Assembly: GCA_963930775.1 (NCBI GenBank)
Contig: OZ005700.1
Coordinates: 5,156,609-5,220,608, forward strand
Reading direction: 5' to 3'
Origin: Cliona cf. orientalis
Taxonomy: Eukaryota > Porifera > Demospongiae > Clionaida > Clionaidae
DNA: 64,000 nt
A program made the position numbers and the translations under genes. This document shows, in pieces, positions 35,101 through 39,340 of this stretch (position 1 is the stretch's first letter; every line of letters begins with the position of its first letter). The notes beneath the pieces are model-generated. The model did no database searches, was not told where the DNA came from, and worked only from the letters and a program-made list of their open reading frames with translations.

Positions 35101-37033
35101 AAGCTTCTAGTAACTACTAGCCTTATATCATAGTTAATCGCATCCATTTGGGCAGCTTGTACTGGGTGGACAAACTGAAGATACCATATAGCCAGAAAAT
35201 TACCAGGGAATTAAATTTGGTAGCCTGGCAGATCAGCCAGCCAGCCACTAAATAAAAATCCGCCAATATTAAATCATTCGTATATTTTGCGCATTGCTAA
35301 GCAAATTGGTGGGTGTGGTCTTTGCACTAATTCGGTACCTGGTATCACTTGCTTGAATCACTTCTACCACGTACCAATCCTTCAAGGGTAGTTTTCGATT
35401 TCTCTTTTAGTGCAGGATGAGCTCTCACCAATGGTTGGAGTCCAAATACTATGATGCCTCTGTACGCATGCAGCGCTCCATACAATCTGCTCGATCAAAC
35501 TAGCAAGGCACTCCCCTCAGGTGTGCATGCACATGCAGCAGATTCAGGGCGTGGCTAGATCAAACTCGGCCATCTGCCAAATTATAGTTCACCGATATTT
35601 TTGTTCTTGCTGGTTGAGGCCAATCTGACAAGTTTTCCAGCTATACAGTATGCCAAAAACAATATACTCTTACGTGGTGGATTCAGGATTTCTAGAAGCG
35701 AATTTTCTTTTAAAGCATTCTATAGCCAGAGAGGGTACCAGTTAGCTTATCAGTACTTCTTGTAGCCCAAAGGGGGTGTTCCTGTTCACCCCTGGATTCC
35801 CCTCTAGATCCGCTACTGAAGAAGATTGAGTCTTCAGATACTGTGCAGAAATCATCTGCTGGCTGGCTGTTTTGTACTTGCATGCACATAATTGGTCTTG
35901 CCCCCAATATTTGGTATCTCAACACTAAATTGCTGGAATGTTGGCCCACCCCCAGTTTAGCCTGTGGTGAGTTGCACCACCCATGGGTCCTTTTTCGCAA
36001 ATACCTATTTTGCAACATGTCTAGGCCATCACTCTGTACAAAGACTCAACACTATTGTCTAATATCAAATATTCATTTCTCTGGGATAATAATTATAATC
36101 CAGGTCAGATTAATGTAGGAGGTATTGGTGACACACCTCCACCTGCCCCTCCCCGTTCGTATTCTGTACGGCAGAGTGGTAATCGAAAATCTGGATCATC
36201 CTTTGGCTCTGGAGATCCTTCACCTACTTCAACACCTCAGGTACTAAGATGAACAGATTTTAAGATGATTACTTAGAGTGTATATTTAGCGATAGCTGAC
36301 ATATGTTGGTACCGTTATTAGTTGCATTTCACTTATAAGCACATGCTATTTTGCTGGCCTAAGCACTCACTATTAAGTGCATTTTGCGTAATACCGTACT
36401 TAATCTAATACTACGTATGAATAAAAAATAATTTCAATTTTTAAAAAACACGCGCTTTTCTGGTAAAGGTCGTCAATCGCTCCATATATACACATTATGA
36501 GAATTCGTAAAATGCTAATTTCTTACGTTAGATTGGATCATGTTGTATTCAATTAACTACGGTAAGTACCATGACCCTTGACCTCGATATCTGCATGCTT
36601 ACTTGATGGCCCTGGGTTCCAGCCTTTTCAAGCTAGTCAAAATTATGAAGGCTACTGTCAATTCTCAGGTGAGCAGTGAGCACTGTGCAGCACGAACAGT
36701 CGTCCAATCAGTTTAGCAATTAGCCATGCTCCTTGAATATGCCAGCGAAAGCACAATGTTATGTGTTTTTAATTAGGCCCTTCTCTCTGTTAGGCACAAT
36801 TCTCTATTAAGCGCAGATTTTCTTCCTGTTGATGCACAATATTATTTTTATGTTGAAGCCATAGGCACTAGTGTGAAGGGTTTGTACCTCAGTGTTCTGT
36901 TTAGGTGTGTCACTTCCTATTTCAGACACATTCTCCAGTAACAGCTCATAGAGACATTTCGCTGCCTCAAGATTCAGTATCTGAAGAGTTGCCACCTCCT
37001 CCAGTCCCTAAGAAACAACGGAGTTCTTCTCAA
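3730..37033 (+). CDS. DOCK4: DOCK3/4-like guanine nucleotide exchange factor, C-terminal part (24 exons)
   Basis: Exons: 3730-3824, 3887-3977, 5825-6056, 6118-6194, 6255-6340, 6394-6550, 10109-10240, 11773-11880, 20639-20728, 20786-20974, 21028-21100, 24889-24958, 27019-27103, 27158-27244, 28835-29008, 29072-29155, 29207-29307, 34003-34118, 34169-34232, 34282-34336, 34383-34491, 34551-34604, 36104-36240, 36926-37033. Phases match throughout and sum to 858 codons. DOCK proteins activate Rac (DOCK4 also Rap1) through the DHR2 domain, usually with ELMO at the membrane. Family signatures: YGDMR, TIPIFFDMM, IYIRYIY, DYFDKGK, EPEYFRVGFFG, PFHQGIKDKENEYK, PGILRWFEV, NPLTM and AAVNGGV. In the last, the valine aligns with the DHR2 nucleotide-sensor region. 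The tail after residue ~644 is Ser/Pro-rich with PPVPP, PPPIPTRR, PPPAPPR and LPPPPVPKK, typical SH3 ligands (Crk, Nck). Details such as DPIPE, DKENEYK and AAVNGGV favour DOCK3/4 over DOCK1/2/5. The SH3 and DHR1 ends are not in the window. The stop is unresolved: either another exon follows or reading runs on to TAA at 37082-37084. Confidence 0.93.
3887..3977 (+). CDS. DOCK4: DOCK exon 2
   Basis: Acceptor ACAATTGCAG, donor GTAAGC. It completes a Tyr codon across the 62-bp intron and continues VILRTTNQLSRILVEDFLG, the family's 'N.VI..T...LS..L...FL' segment. It ends in phase 0 with FNPA, directly before the LWQNFF of the next exon. Confidence 0.85.
3978..5824. other. Intron of 1847 bp with repeat debris
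   Basis: It holds a reversed family-R remnant (about 4040-4370) and a repeat at 4485-4670 whose inverted partner lies at 25740-25905. A shorter block with TTTGCCCTGAA.TCAAAG occurs twice (about 4632 and 4966). No exon is recognised. Confidence 0.6.
4040..4370 (-). repeat. Family R inverted-repeat element, degenerate copy 1
   Basis: It carries the reversed body of family R: CATTTCGCTTATA, GCACATGC.ATTTTGCT, CACCCTTGATCTTGATATCTGCATG and GAGCTGG.CGGAGTGCAGCAA. Near-complete copies lie at 30907-31356 and 45967-46391 in the other orientation. Ends are eroded. Confidence 0.6.
5825..6056 (+). CDS. DOCK4: DOCK exon 3 (LWQNFFQLAVAF..YGDMR)
   Basis: Acceptor TTCGCTGCAG, donor GTAAGA, ends in phase 1. 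At 77 codons this is the longest exon. It shows the strongly conserved block before DHR2: LWQNFFQLAVAF, QPSLQLE, KR.RIMDSYGDMR, W.ALG, and VPGMIGPFLKVSLLP. The IGPFL form resembles DOCK3/4 more than the VGPIL of DOCK1. Confidence 0.95.
6118..6194 (+). CDS. DOCK4: DOCK exon 4 (TIPIFFDMM)
   Basis: Acceptor TATGCAG, donor GTTTGT, following a 61-bp intron. It encodes SIRRNTIPIFFDMMETEF, the near-invariant DOCK segment, and ends in phase 0 after NFHM. Confidence 0.95.
6255..6340 (+). CDS. DOCK4: DOCK exon 5
   Basis: Acceptor CCTATGCAG, donor GTGAGC, preceded by a 60-bp intron. It encodes METEMIDKLDVFIS.GMGDAKYR, matching the family 'E.ELIDKLD....EGKGDE.Y' helix. It ends in phase 2. Confidence 0.93.
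6394..6550 (+). CDS. DOCK4: DOCK exon 6 (start of DHR2)
   Basis: Acceptor TGACGTAG, donor GTAAGT, preceded by a 53-bp intron. It completes Met across the junction and encodes the helix IAFIESLAELLRRLMDYRAV, equivalent to the family's 'LMERLLDYR'. It ends in phase 0 with FNLL, before the next exon's NFYKE. Confidence 0.92.
7485..8265. repeat. Family T inverted-repeat element remnants
   Basis: 7485-7575 reads CAAGATTTGTAGGGATAA..ACATCCCTACACTTGCTT; 8130-8265 carries the reversed outer arm (GTACTGCCATCCGTACTACATCC). The same arms bound the clearer copies at 23477-23870 and 45953-46735. The internal sequence differs, so this may be one old copy or two. Confidence 0.5.
9430..9625. repeat. Family T partial copy
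   Basis: GCGGATGGCAGTACACAAG, AACAAGATTTGTAGGAATTA and CATCCACTCTACATTTC-like words are in the arm order of family T. It is inverted relative to the 8130-8265 arm, so the two could be ends of a larger deleted element. Confidence 0.5.
10109..10240 (+). CDS. DOCK4: DOCK exon 7 (NFYKE..IYIRYIY)
   Basis: Acceptor TATCTCAG, donor GTCAGG, 44 codons, phase 0 at both ends. It encodes NFYKEMGREEIYIRYIYHL and EAGFTLLLHAQLLQ, the start of DHR2 lobe A, which mediates dimer formation in the family. Confidence 0.96.
10241..11772. other. Intron of 1532 bp
   Basis: It is AT-rich, with a degenerate stretch of CAAATTTA-type words (about 10430-10560) reminiscent of family P. No exon and no well-bounded element is seen. 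Confidence 0.5.
11773..11880 (+). CDS. DOCK4: DOCK exon 8 (DYFDKGK)
   Basis: Acceptor TATGTGAACAG, donor GTAAGT, 36 codons, phase 0 at both ends. It opens with W-S, as the family does after the 'LLHA.LL' helix, and closes with ALYQDIIDYFDKGK, a DHR2 lobe A signature. Confidence 0.94.
12640..13040. other. GC-rich patch with many short palindromes
   Basis: Unlike the AT-rich surroundings, this block is GC-rich and CpG-rich and stacks short hairpins: GGCGCAAAAGCGCC, CCTGCTAAGCAGG, CCTCGAGCGAAGCGAGAGG and TGCGCATGCGCA. An open frame at 12531-12902 crosses it but has no recognisable protein sequence. It may be a decayed CpG-rich mobile element or a regulatory island. Confidence 0.4.
14188..14584 (+). 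CDS. Possible two-exon gene inside the DOCK intron
   Basis: An open frame starts with ATG at 14188 and runs 52 codons to a GTAAGC donor at 14344. A TTGCAG acceptor ends at 14432 and the frame continues in phase from 14433 (VTLAMVVHRQESDG..). No family is recognised. The first part is basic and Gly/Ser-rich. Support is only splice signals, frame agreement, higher GC and the nearby promoter-type motif at 14226; it may be chance. Confidence 0.2.
14226..14235. promoter_or_regulatory. TCTCGCGAGA palindrome
   Basis: A perfect 10-bp TCTCGCGAGA occurs in a CpG-rich stretch. This word is a known core promoter element in vertebrate CpG-island promoters. Its use in this organism is unknown; it falls within the putative first exon rather than upstream of it. 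Confidence 0.25.
14653..14780. repeat. Hairpin element with TATATCACG..CGTGATATA ends
   Basis: The two halves are complementary: GTTATATCACGCGC, GGCATTTATTGC and CCTCGGGCGC on the left pair with GCGCCCTCG, GCAATAAATGCC and GCCCGTGATATAAC on the right. A short version of the GATTTATTGCC..GGCAATAAATC core recurs at about 21160-21200. It is non-coding, probably a hairpin-type non-autonomous transposon. Confidence 0.6.
14810..15010 (-). repeat. Family R partial copy 2
   Basis: It contains TTGTTATTAGGCACATTTCAC, CACATGTTATTTTGCTG, GCTATTAGGCGCATTTTACC and TGACCCTTGACCTCAATATC in the order of reversed family R. The right half is missing. Confidence 0.6.
15300..15560 (-). pseudogene. Crypton/DUF3504-like recombinase fragment, second copy
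   Basis: The - strand reads IAKVIDSKHEVFWWEGLLGY and then a decayed stretch. It matches in place and sense the segment KVIDLKHEDIFWQKGLHGY at 18290-18480, so it is a second fragment of the same protein. The pattern fits the start of the DUF3504 (Crypton-derived) tyrosine-recombinase core. No intact frame is present. Confidence 0.45.
16551..18312. mobile_element. Foldback element FB1 with ~400-bp inverted arms
   Basis: The left arm is 16551-16962 and the right arm 17905-18312. They are near-exact reverse complements, both carrying AAGCCAGCGGTCC, GTTGCAGATCCAGGAAG and ATGCTACTCTCAAGC in mirrored positions; the left arm has a small extra insert near 16570. The ~940-bp centre is unrelated sequence. 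It separates two parts of the recombinase pseudogene, so it is younger than that element. A clear target duplication is not visible. Confidence 0.7.
17916..18203 (+). CDS. Unassigned open frame in the right arm of FB1
   Basis: The frame is 95 codons long (QHKSYGMVLESWESILG.., ELMNVSGLWDLNEQKVEELL), with a possible donor GTAAGA just after AGAACAG at 18209. The same amino-acid sequence, with a few changes, is encoded on the - strand of the left arm. Its repetition is explained by arm similarity, not necessarily by function. It may be an exon captured by the element. No family is recognised. Confidence 0.25.
   Translation: MEMLDGKTSFQSYIIEQHKSYGMVLESWESILGNQNVPLFARDTFCERLRVACTKAVTAELMNVSGLWDLNEQKVEELLCLLVFVWCPRSERWPR
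19264..19390. repeat. Hairpin element H, copy 1
   Basis: It is palindromic: TGCACTATGGGAAATACTGCACTC..GAGGGCCAATACAGCACTCGG pairs with the right half ending ..GTACAATATTTCCAGTAGTGCA. A second copy lies at 20180-20275. Non-coding. Confidence 0.6.
20180..20275. repeat. Hairpin element H, copy 2
   Basis: GGGAAATATTGCACTCGAG..GCTGTATTGGCCCTC and TTGTGCAATGTTTTCTGTAG mirror each other and match copy 1. It belongs to the duplicated block described at 18660-20320. Confidence 0.55.
20639..20728 (+). CDS. DOCK4: DOCK exon 9 (LWECGIEQCKDLA)
   Basis: Acceptor CATTGCAG, donor GTGAGT, 30 codons, phase 0 at both ends. It follows the 8.8-kb intron. LWECGIEQCKDLASQLE..YEKLSEIH matches the family segment 'W..GI..CK.LA.QYE....Y..LS'. 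Confidence 0.92.
20786..20974 (+). CDS. DOCK4: DOCK exon 10 (DHR2 lobe B, EPEYFRVGFFG)
   Basis: Acceptor CACTTGTAG, donor GTAATT, 63 codons, phase 0. It encodes EPEYFRVGFFG, PPFLKGKVFIYRGLEYEKL and FNARLSAQFPNAK, the most recognisable part of DHR2. EPE.FRVGF.G is the DOCK3/4 form. Confidence 0.97.
21028..21100 (+). CDS. DOCK4: DOCK exon 11
   Basis: Acceptor CTAATTTAG, donor GTATGT, ends in phase 1. It encodes FMKTLEAPGLDVIESEEQC and then ILIQ. The acidic variable loop followed by Q...I fits the family pattern. The donor at 21101 is preferred over GTACTT at 21105 because it keeps the 12-residue spacing from Gln to the conserved PIP of the next exon. Confidence 0.85.
21243..21624. repeat. Inverted-repeat element, ~380 bp
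   Basis: The left end TATGGGATAGTCTCATTTCCAG..CCCACCCAGGAGG and the right end CCTCCTTGG..GGGTCTGGGAATGAGACTAACTATGGGA are reverse complements over about 55 bp. The interior has no open frame of note. It is typical of a small non-autonomous DNA transposon. Confidence 0.65.
21735..22110 (+). repeat. Family G element, copy 1
   Basis: The ends are ATATTTATTCGAATACTAGCC and ..TTCTATTCAAATAAATAT, an inverted pair. The body contains repeated GCGGCTACTA words and CACCTCTTGGTGACGTTGAC. An inverted copy lies at 43330-43600 and a truncated one at 58465-58620. Confidence 0.6.
22756..22934 (+). repeat. Family P MITE, copy 1 (179 bp)
   Basis: It begins TACCGTATAGCTGGAAAATT and ends AATATTTCCAGCTATACGGTA, an inverted repeat. 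It shares the internal ATTTTGGGCTCAACC with copies at 35182, 58056 and 63051. The ends flanked by TA fit a Tc1/mariner-like target, which is inference. Confidence 0.8.
23477..23870. repeat. Family T inverted-repeat element, complete copy
   Basis: The left arm 23477-23590 (TTGAAGGATGAAGTAGGGAT..GATTTGTAGGGATAATCATG) mirrors the right arm 23755-23870 (CATAGGGATGTATAGTGGAC..CATCCCTACCTCATCCTTAG). The centre is about 165 bp. Non-coding. Confidence 0.7.
24889..24958 (+). CDS. DOCK4: DOCK exon 12 (DPIPEKD)
   Basis: The acceptor is ATGCTCAG and the donor GTACGT; the exon ends in phase 2. It encodes DPIPEKDVISKFDGKNVLE and then SIV. PIPE is the DOCK3/4 form. An upstream acceptor (TTTATAG, exon from 24871) keeps the same frame but adds six residues, IQSCSV, and breaks the family spacing, so I chose 24889. 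Confidence 0.8.
25464..25675 (+). repeat. Tandem duplication, two units of about 105 bp
   Basis: Both units read GTGTGTTAAACGTTTTGGG..CATGGCTAAGAATTTTGC..CTAGGCTTAACACCTCCCT..CACACCACTGTTCTG. They differ by small indels (CTAGCTTCTTC only in the first, ATATGAG only in the second). Confidence 0.8.
25740..25905 (-). repeat. Repeat shared in inverse with 4485-4670
   Basis: The - strand carries GGATGCCTTGTTTTTCATTCTGG and ACCCTACCCAGAGA, matching GGATGCCTCGTTTTTTGTTCTGG and ACCCTACCCAGGA near 4490-4620. Unknown family, no coding sequence. Confidence 0.5.
26085..26270 (-). repeat. Family S fragment with ~33-base poly-C
   Basis: GGGGGATCTGGGGGCATGCC, the poly-C run, then AAATTTTTAATTTTATAATC and CTCTGAGACTGCTTCTGGTGG also occur around 32710-32820 and 61010-61055. 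The homopolymer is part of the element, not an independent feature. Confidence 0.55.
27019..27103 (+). CDS. DOCK4: DOCK exon 13 (RRFKLKRPFHQG)
   Basis: Acceptor TATAATAG, donor GTTGGT. Completing Arg across the junction, it encodes RFYHTNHVRRFKLKRPFHQG and IKDKENEYK. The basic segment followed by DKENE is a DHR2 signature of DOCK3/4. Confidence 0.95.
27158..27244 (+). CDS. DOCK4: DOCK exon 14 (PGILRWFEV)
   Basis: Acceptor TTTATTGCAG, donor GTAGGT, preceded by a 54-bp intron, 29 codons, phase 0. It encodes TLYTECMLHTTAYRFPGILR and WFEVIETDV; the PGI.RWFEV core is close to invariant in the family. Confidence 0.97.
27464..27606 (+). repeat. Family X repeat, copy 1
   Basis: CCGTAGAATCCTGCAAGTACAC, TTTTAGCTCAAGTTCCTGCAT and TATAAGCCCCCCCC..GGGTCCATAAAC recur inverted at 59560-59672. 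Non-coding. Confidence 0.6.
27873..28203 (+). repeat. Family V repeat, copy 1
   Basis: GGAGGTGCT, CACGCCCCTAATTAAC, AGTAGCGACGAGAAACTGCC, TAGTAGGTTTATTGTTGGT and CGGGGTGCTCGAG recur in the same order at 37170-37435. It ends in a C-rich CCCCCCCTGGACACGCCCC. Non-coding. Confidence 0.65.
28835..29008 (+). CDS. DOCK4: DOCK exon 15 (DHR2 lobe C, NPLTM..AAVNGGV)
   Basis: Acceptor CTGTTCCAG, donor GTATGG, 58 codons, phase 0. It encodes VVKNPVENGIEMVLDNIQQL, then NPLTMKLNGTLDAAVNGGV. The Val in AAVNGG falls in the loop that structural studies of DOCK9/DOCK2 name the nucleotide sensor, which expels GDP/Mg. Its presence argues for a working exchange domain. Confidence 0.97.
29072..29155 (+). CDS. DOCK4: DOCK exon 16
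   Basis: Acceptor AATATTAG, donor GTATGT, preceded by a 63-bp intron, 28 codons, phase 0. It encodes VFFTQEYLEQKPDCKPLIPK and LKLYMEEL, matching the family's 'FF...Y...HP....I..L...'. Confidence 0.93.
29207..29307 (+). CDS. DOCK4: DOCK exon 17 (end of DHR2)
   Basis: Acceptor ATTTATAG, donor GTATGT, preceded by a 51-bp intron, ends in phase 2. It encodes CEEGVLLHSQVRPDSMKGLH and QRMEELLEDY. 'VRP....LH.RM' is the C-terminal end of DHR2 in all DOCK proteins. Confidence 0.94.
29396..29690 (+). repeat. Interspersed repeat family A, copy 2
   Basis: It starts TAATCCTCAGCGCACATACG and carries TTTTGAAAACACTTTATTCA and GGTCACCACTGCCTTCCTCG, the blocks also found at 2620-2690 and 30135-30210. The 3' part of the family is absent. 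Confidence 0.65.
29990..30465 (+). repeat. Interspersed repeat family A, copy 3
   Basis: TTAACCCTCAGTGCATGCGC, AAGGGGTACAGTAGTCGTTC, GACCACCGCTGACTTCTTTG, TTGCAAATTTGCAACATGTA. It is the fullest match to copy 1 at 2464-2945 and lies only 300 bp from copy 2. Confidence 0.7.
30907..31356 (+). repeat. Family R inverted-repeat element, near-complete (450 bp)
   Basis: It opens TACCGTATTTTTCCGCTATT and closes ..ATAATGAGAAAATATGGTA, an imperfect inverted pair. GCGCTTAATAGC/GCGCCTAATA words repeat inside each end. The body has GGGCGTGGCCAATCAATCGA and GAATCGATAGTAGCCATCGT. The copy at 45967-46391 is very similar. Confidence 0.8.
32515..32933 (-). repeat. Family S element, copy 1, poly-G/poly-C rich
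   Basis: The ends are CAGGGTTTCATTTAGGGGG and ..CCTTGACGAAAATCCTAAA. Inside are CACTCGCCCCCC, AGGTCTCAGAAGCCACCAGA and a GGAGCATGCCCCCAGATCCC block. It is inverted relative to the copy at 60837-61320. Confidence 0.6.
33397..33950 (+). repeat. Family Y element, copy 1
   Basis: It begins TACCGTATGCTTTCTGATTT with AGGTGCCCCTAAAAATAATTG, and ends with GCCTAAAAATAACTGATGTC..GGGTGCCTATATTAGAA. The related copy at 56820-57288 is in the reverse sense. Non-coding. Confidence 0.55.
34003..34118 (+). CDS. DOCK4: DOCK exon 18 (start of Ser/Pro-rich tail)
   Basis: The acceptor TAGTGCAAG is unusual; the donor is GTAGGC. It completes Arg and reads YGESKDYDPVSFPGAPVIP, then a basic KKERRLSSSRRRDKLKS. The tail is poorly conserved in the family, so support comes from frame, phase and composition. 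Confidence 0.75.
34169..34232 (+). CDS. DOCK4: DOCK exon 19
   Basis: Acceptor ATTATAG, donor GTAAGG, preceded by a 50-bp intron. It encodes NERSMTVSNSGRPPSFHEKL. Enters at phase 1 and leaves at phase 2, matching both neighbours. An earlier GTGAGT at 34186 is also present and would shift phase, so I rejected it. Confidence 0.75.
34282..34336 (+). CDS. DOCK4: DOCK exon 20
   Basis: Acceptor TCTTATAG, donor GTAAAT, preceded by a 49-bp intron. It encodes SPVLQRRERSATTAVDLN, an Arg/Ser-rich segment of the tail, and ends in phase 0. Confidence 0.72.
34383..34491 (+). CDS. DOCK4: DOCK exon 21 (PPPIPTRR)
   Basis: Acceptor TTGTTTAG, donor GTTTGA (weak), preceded by a 46-bp intron, the shortest here. 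It encodes DNMEADSAQRRSQNSPVISP and ends PPPIPTRR, a class II-like SH3 ligand core. Confidence 0.75.
34551..34604 (+). CDS. DOCK4: DOCK exon 22 (VPPVPPLRR)
   Basis: Acceptor TTAAATAG, donor GTTTGT. It encodes VDVPPVPPLRRNVSSSSN. PPVPPLRR is another proline-basic SH3-binding motif. It ends in phase 1. Confidence 0.75.
34907..35105. repeat. Inverted-repeat element with GTTTACAC ends
   Basis: It begins AAGCCCAGTTTACACAGGCC and ends CACGTGTAAACGCTCTAAGC. The inside has recurring AAACCACTT, AACCGGTTTAGA and AAACCACATCTGG words, so several sub-palindromes are stacked. Non-coding. Confidence 0.5.
35182..35650 (+). repeat. Family P MITE, copy 2, expanded
   Basis: It starts TACCATATAGCCAGAAAATT and ends TTTTCCAGCTATACAGTA. 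At ~470 bp it is more than twice as long as the other copies and carries unrelated sequence (35400-35560), so it probably received an insertion. Confidence 0.55.
36104..36240 (+). CDS. DOCK4: DOCK exon 23 (PPPAPPRS)
   Basis: Acceptor TAATCCAG, donor GTACTA. It completes Gly and reads INVGGIGDTPPPAPPRSYSV, then a Ser/Gly-rich stretch and PSPTSTPQ. PPPAPPR is an SH3 ligand core. Phase 0 at the end. Confidence 0.8.
36305..36840 (-). repeat. Family R copy 4, interrupted
   Basis: It shows reversed family R: TTATTAGTTGCATTTCACTT, GCTATTTTGCTGGCCTAAGC, then TGACCCTTGACCTCGATATC, CAGTGAGCACTGTGCAGCA and TTAGGCACAATTCTCTATTA. About 36390-36550 is foreign sequence inserted into it. It lies in the 685-bp intron 36241-36925. 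Confidence 0.65.
36926..37033 (+). CDS. DOCK4: DOCK exon 24 (LPPPPVPKKQR), last recognised
   Basis: Acceptor TATTTCAG, possible donor GTACGT, 36 codons, phase 0. It encodes THSPVTAHRDISLPQDSVSE, then ELPPPPVPKKQRSSSQ. If the donor is not used, translation continues 16 codons to TAA at 37082-37084, a plausible natural end. No later DOCK exon is recognised before 64000. Confidence 0.75.
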
Positions 37034-37169
37034 GTACGTTTCAAGTATACAAGCATGTTGTCTTCTAACATCAGGTATATATAATTATAGAGCCATGCTA
37101 CTTATATGATAAAACTTTTTCAGTTAATGTATTAACCCAAAGGGCATGAAAGTAGCCAATACTTAACTG

Positions 37170-37435
37170 CAGTGGCAATTTGAATGAGGGAGGTGCTAGA
37201 TCAATTATTCTCGCATTTTAACCACGCCCCTCATTAACTCACTCTCTGGCTGATAAGCAAGAATGCCTAGTGGCGATGAGAAACCACCGTTAAAGGAGTG
37301 AATTTTAGAGGCCAGTAAATTTATTGTTGGTAGTAGCTGCCAGTCATTAATTTAATTGCATTGACAATAATATATATTTTGTCACTGAGCTGGCTGTTAC
37401 GCCAGAGCTGAGGGGGGTGATCGAGGACCATGCTT
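37170..37435 (+). repeat. Family V repeat, copy 2
   Basis: GGAGGTGCTAGAT, CACGCCCCTCATTAAC, AGTGGCGATGAGAAACCACC, AGTAAATTTATTGTTGGTAG and GGGGGGTGATCGAG match copy 1 at 27873-28203 in order and sense. Non-coding. Confidence 0.65.
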
Positions 37436-37857
37436 GTATGCCACTGTTAACTACCATGATTAGTTACAGTGCAGGGACCTGCGTTCAAGCATGGTGGTGC
37501 ACTGTCGCTGAACAGACGATGCAGCAATTTGTCATTATTTCACGTGAGGCATGTGGCTCATATAGCAAATTAGTACCATTCACATATTTGGAAATGGTTT
37601 ATTGGGGGATTCTTGTGCATGATAGCTAGCCTTCCTTTCAGGTTCTTGGCTAGTTCAATAGATTCTCAGTACAACTGTTTCCCTCAGGTAATCGTATGGT
37701 GAGGCAAGCACAGCTTGATAGCCATCCTGTGACTTCAAAGATTTAGATGGAATGGGTAGACTGTAAAGCAGCACTGAAAGCATACACTTACATATATATA
37801 CACACACAGCCCTATTATGATCACTAATTATTCCACACAGCTTAACAGTAATATTCC

Positions 37858-39340
37858 ATGTACCTTATGCAGAAGAACGATTCTAAATAGCGCGCACACG
37901 TTCTGGGGATACTAGCAGTGTTCAAGCTGCACACGGAATTTTACAAGAAATTCACGAATTTCAATGAAGCACTGTTGACAAACGAGATAAATAATAAGCC
38001 TTTGTTGAGCATTCACCTGAAAGAGCTACTCAAGAAGAGGCATGCAGAAAAATCTTGGTAATCTGAAGCATTCTCTACATGTAAAGTGCAATCCACCTCC
38101 CTGTGAAGGCGCTTTCATGGGGAGCAATTTCTGAGAGTTTTGAGAAGTTTCAGCCGACAATTTCTAGGAAAAGCCTTGTTTCTGTTCTTGAGCAGCTGCA
38201 CTGGTTCTAGCGTGGTGTAGCTAGTCTATTGGCTGGGTGTGCATGGTTTTGTTGGCTAGGTGGGGCTACATGGATTTCCAGGAAGCAGGGTGCAATTGTG
38301 GCTTGTTACATTCTTGTGGTAATATGAGTACTATTGAGCCATAAATCTATTTTTTCACATTTTGACGGCTCAAAGCAGTAACACACAAGTTCAAAAATCA
38401 ATTTTATGTTGAAAGAAAGTAGCAGGATTTGAATAATATTTTATTTGTATTGAGCTTTTGTCCCCCAGTTCATAAATTACTAAGTGCATAAAAGGGTGTA
38501 TACTATGTTTGCAACAAGTATCCAAATTAAACCATTACATTATTTTTTGAGCTGAATCATAGATCATAGACTATAGGTAACGTCAAGGGCTTATCGAGCC
38601 GCCGTAAGCCCTTGGTAACGTTATGTAATCAATATAATCTATGGAAGAATACAGTAATCATGGGCTCATTGGAGATGCCATTTGTTTCTGTGGTGAAGTA
38701 CACTTAGGATCACTATTGCCCATGAATTGGTGCAACTATCGTATATATTTAAATGTTTGTCCAAGGCAGAATATAGTTATATATTTATATGCTTGCATAG
38801 TAGAATATGTATAGGTACTAATATTATATTTGATGAGCTTACAGATATGCTGTTGTTGCTTTTGAGCTGTCAAGATGTGAAAAAATAGATTTGTGGCTCA
38901 ATAGTACTCATTTTACCACAAGAATGTAACAAGCCACAATTGCATCCTGCTTCCTGGAAATCCATGTAGCCCCACCTAGCCAACAAAACCACACCCAGCG
39001 AATAGACTAGCTAGACCATGCTAGAACCAGTGCAGCTGCTCAAGAACAGAAACAAGGCATTTCCTAGTCAAAACTCAGAAACTACTCCCCATGAAAGCGC
39101 CTTCACTGGGAGGTGGATTGCACTTCATAGACAAACGCTTCAGATTACCAAGTACGACTTTTCTGCCTCTTATTGAGTAGCTCTTTCAGGTGAACGCTCA
39201 ACAAAGGCTTATGTTTGTCTCATTTGTCAACTGTGCTTCATTGAAATTCGTGCATTTCTTGTAATATTCCGTGTGCAGCTCAGTACCCCCAGAACATGTG
39301 TGCCTTATTTAGAATCATTTTTCTGCATATTATGGTCCAT
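37858..39340. mobile_element. Foldback element FB2 with ~480-bp inverted arms
   Basis: The left arm (about 37858-38375) and right arm (about 38860-39340) are reverse complements with scattered differences. Examples are ATGCAGAAGAACGATTCTAAAT against ATTTAGAATCATTTTTCTGCAT, AAAGAGCTACTCAAGAAGAGG against the reversed CTCTTATTGAGTAGCTCTTTC, and GTGGGGCTACATGGATTTCC against GGAAATCCATGTAGCCCCAC. The ~485-bp centre holds a 46-bp hairpin. Arm divergence is higher than in FB1. No open frame of note. Confidence 0.75.
38579..38626. other. Perfect short hairpin in the FB2 centre
   Basis: GGTAACGTCAAGGGCTTA and TAAGCCCTTGGTAACGTTA flank CGAGCCGCCG. The 17-base arms pair with one offset base. It looks like a small hairpin element or a structural cap of the larger foldback. 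Confidence 0.5.

Larger units (their letters stand above)
34605..36103. other. Intron of 1499 bp with two inverted-repeat elements
   Basis: Contents: a small element at 34907-35105 and family P copy 2 (35182-35650). A C/G-rich stretch at 35690-35830 shows no protein or RNA feature. Confidence 0.65.
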
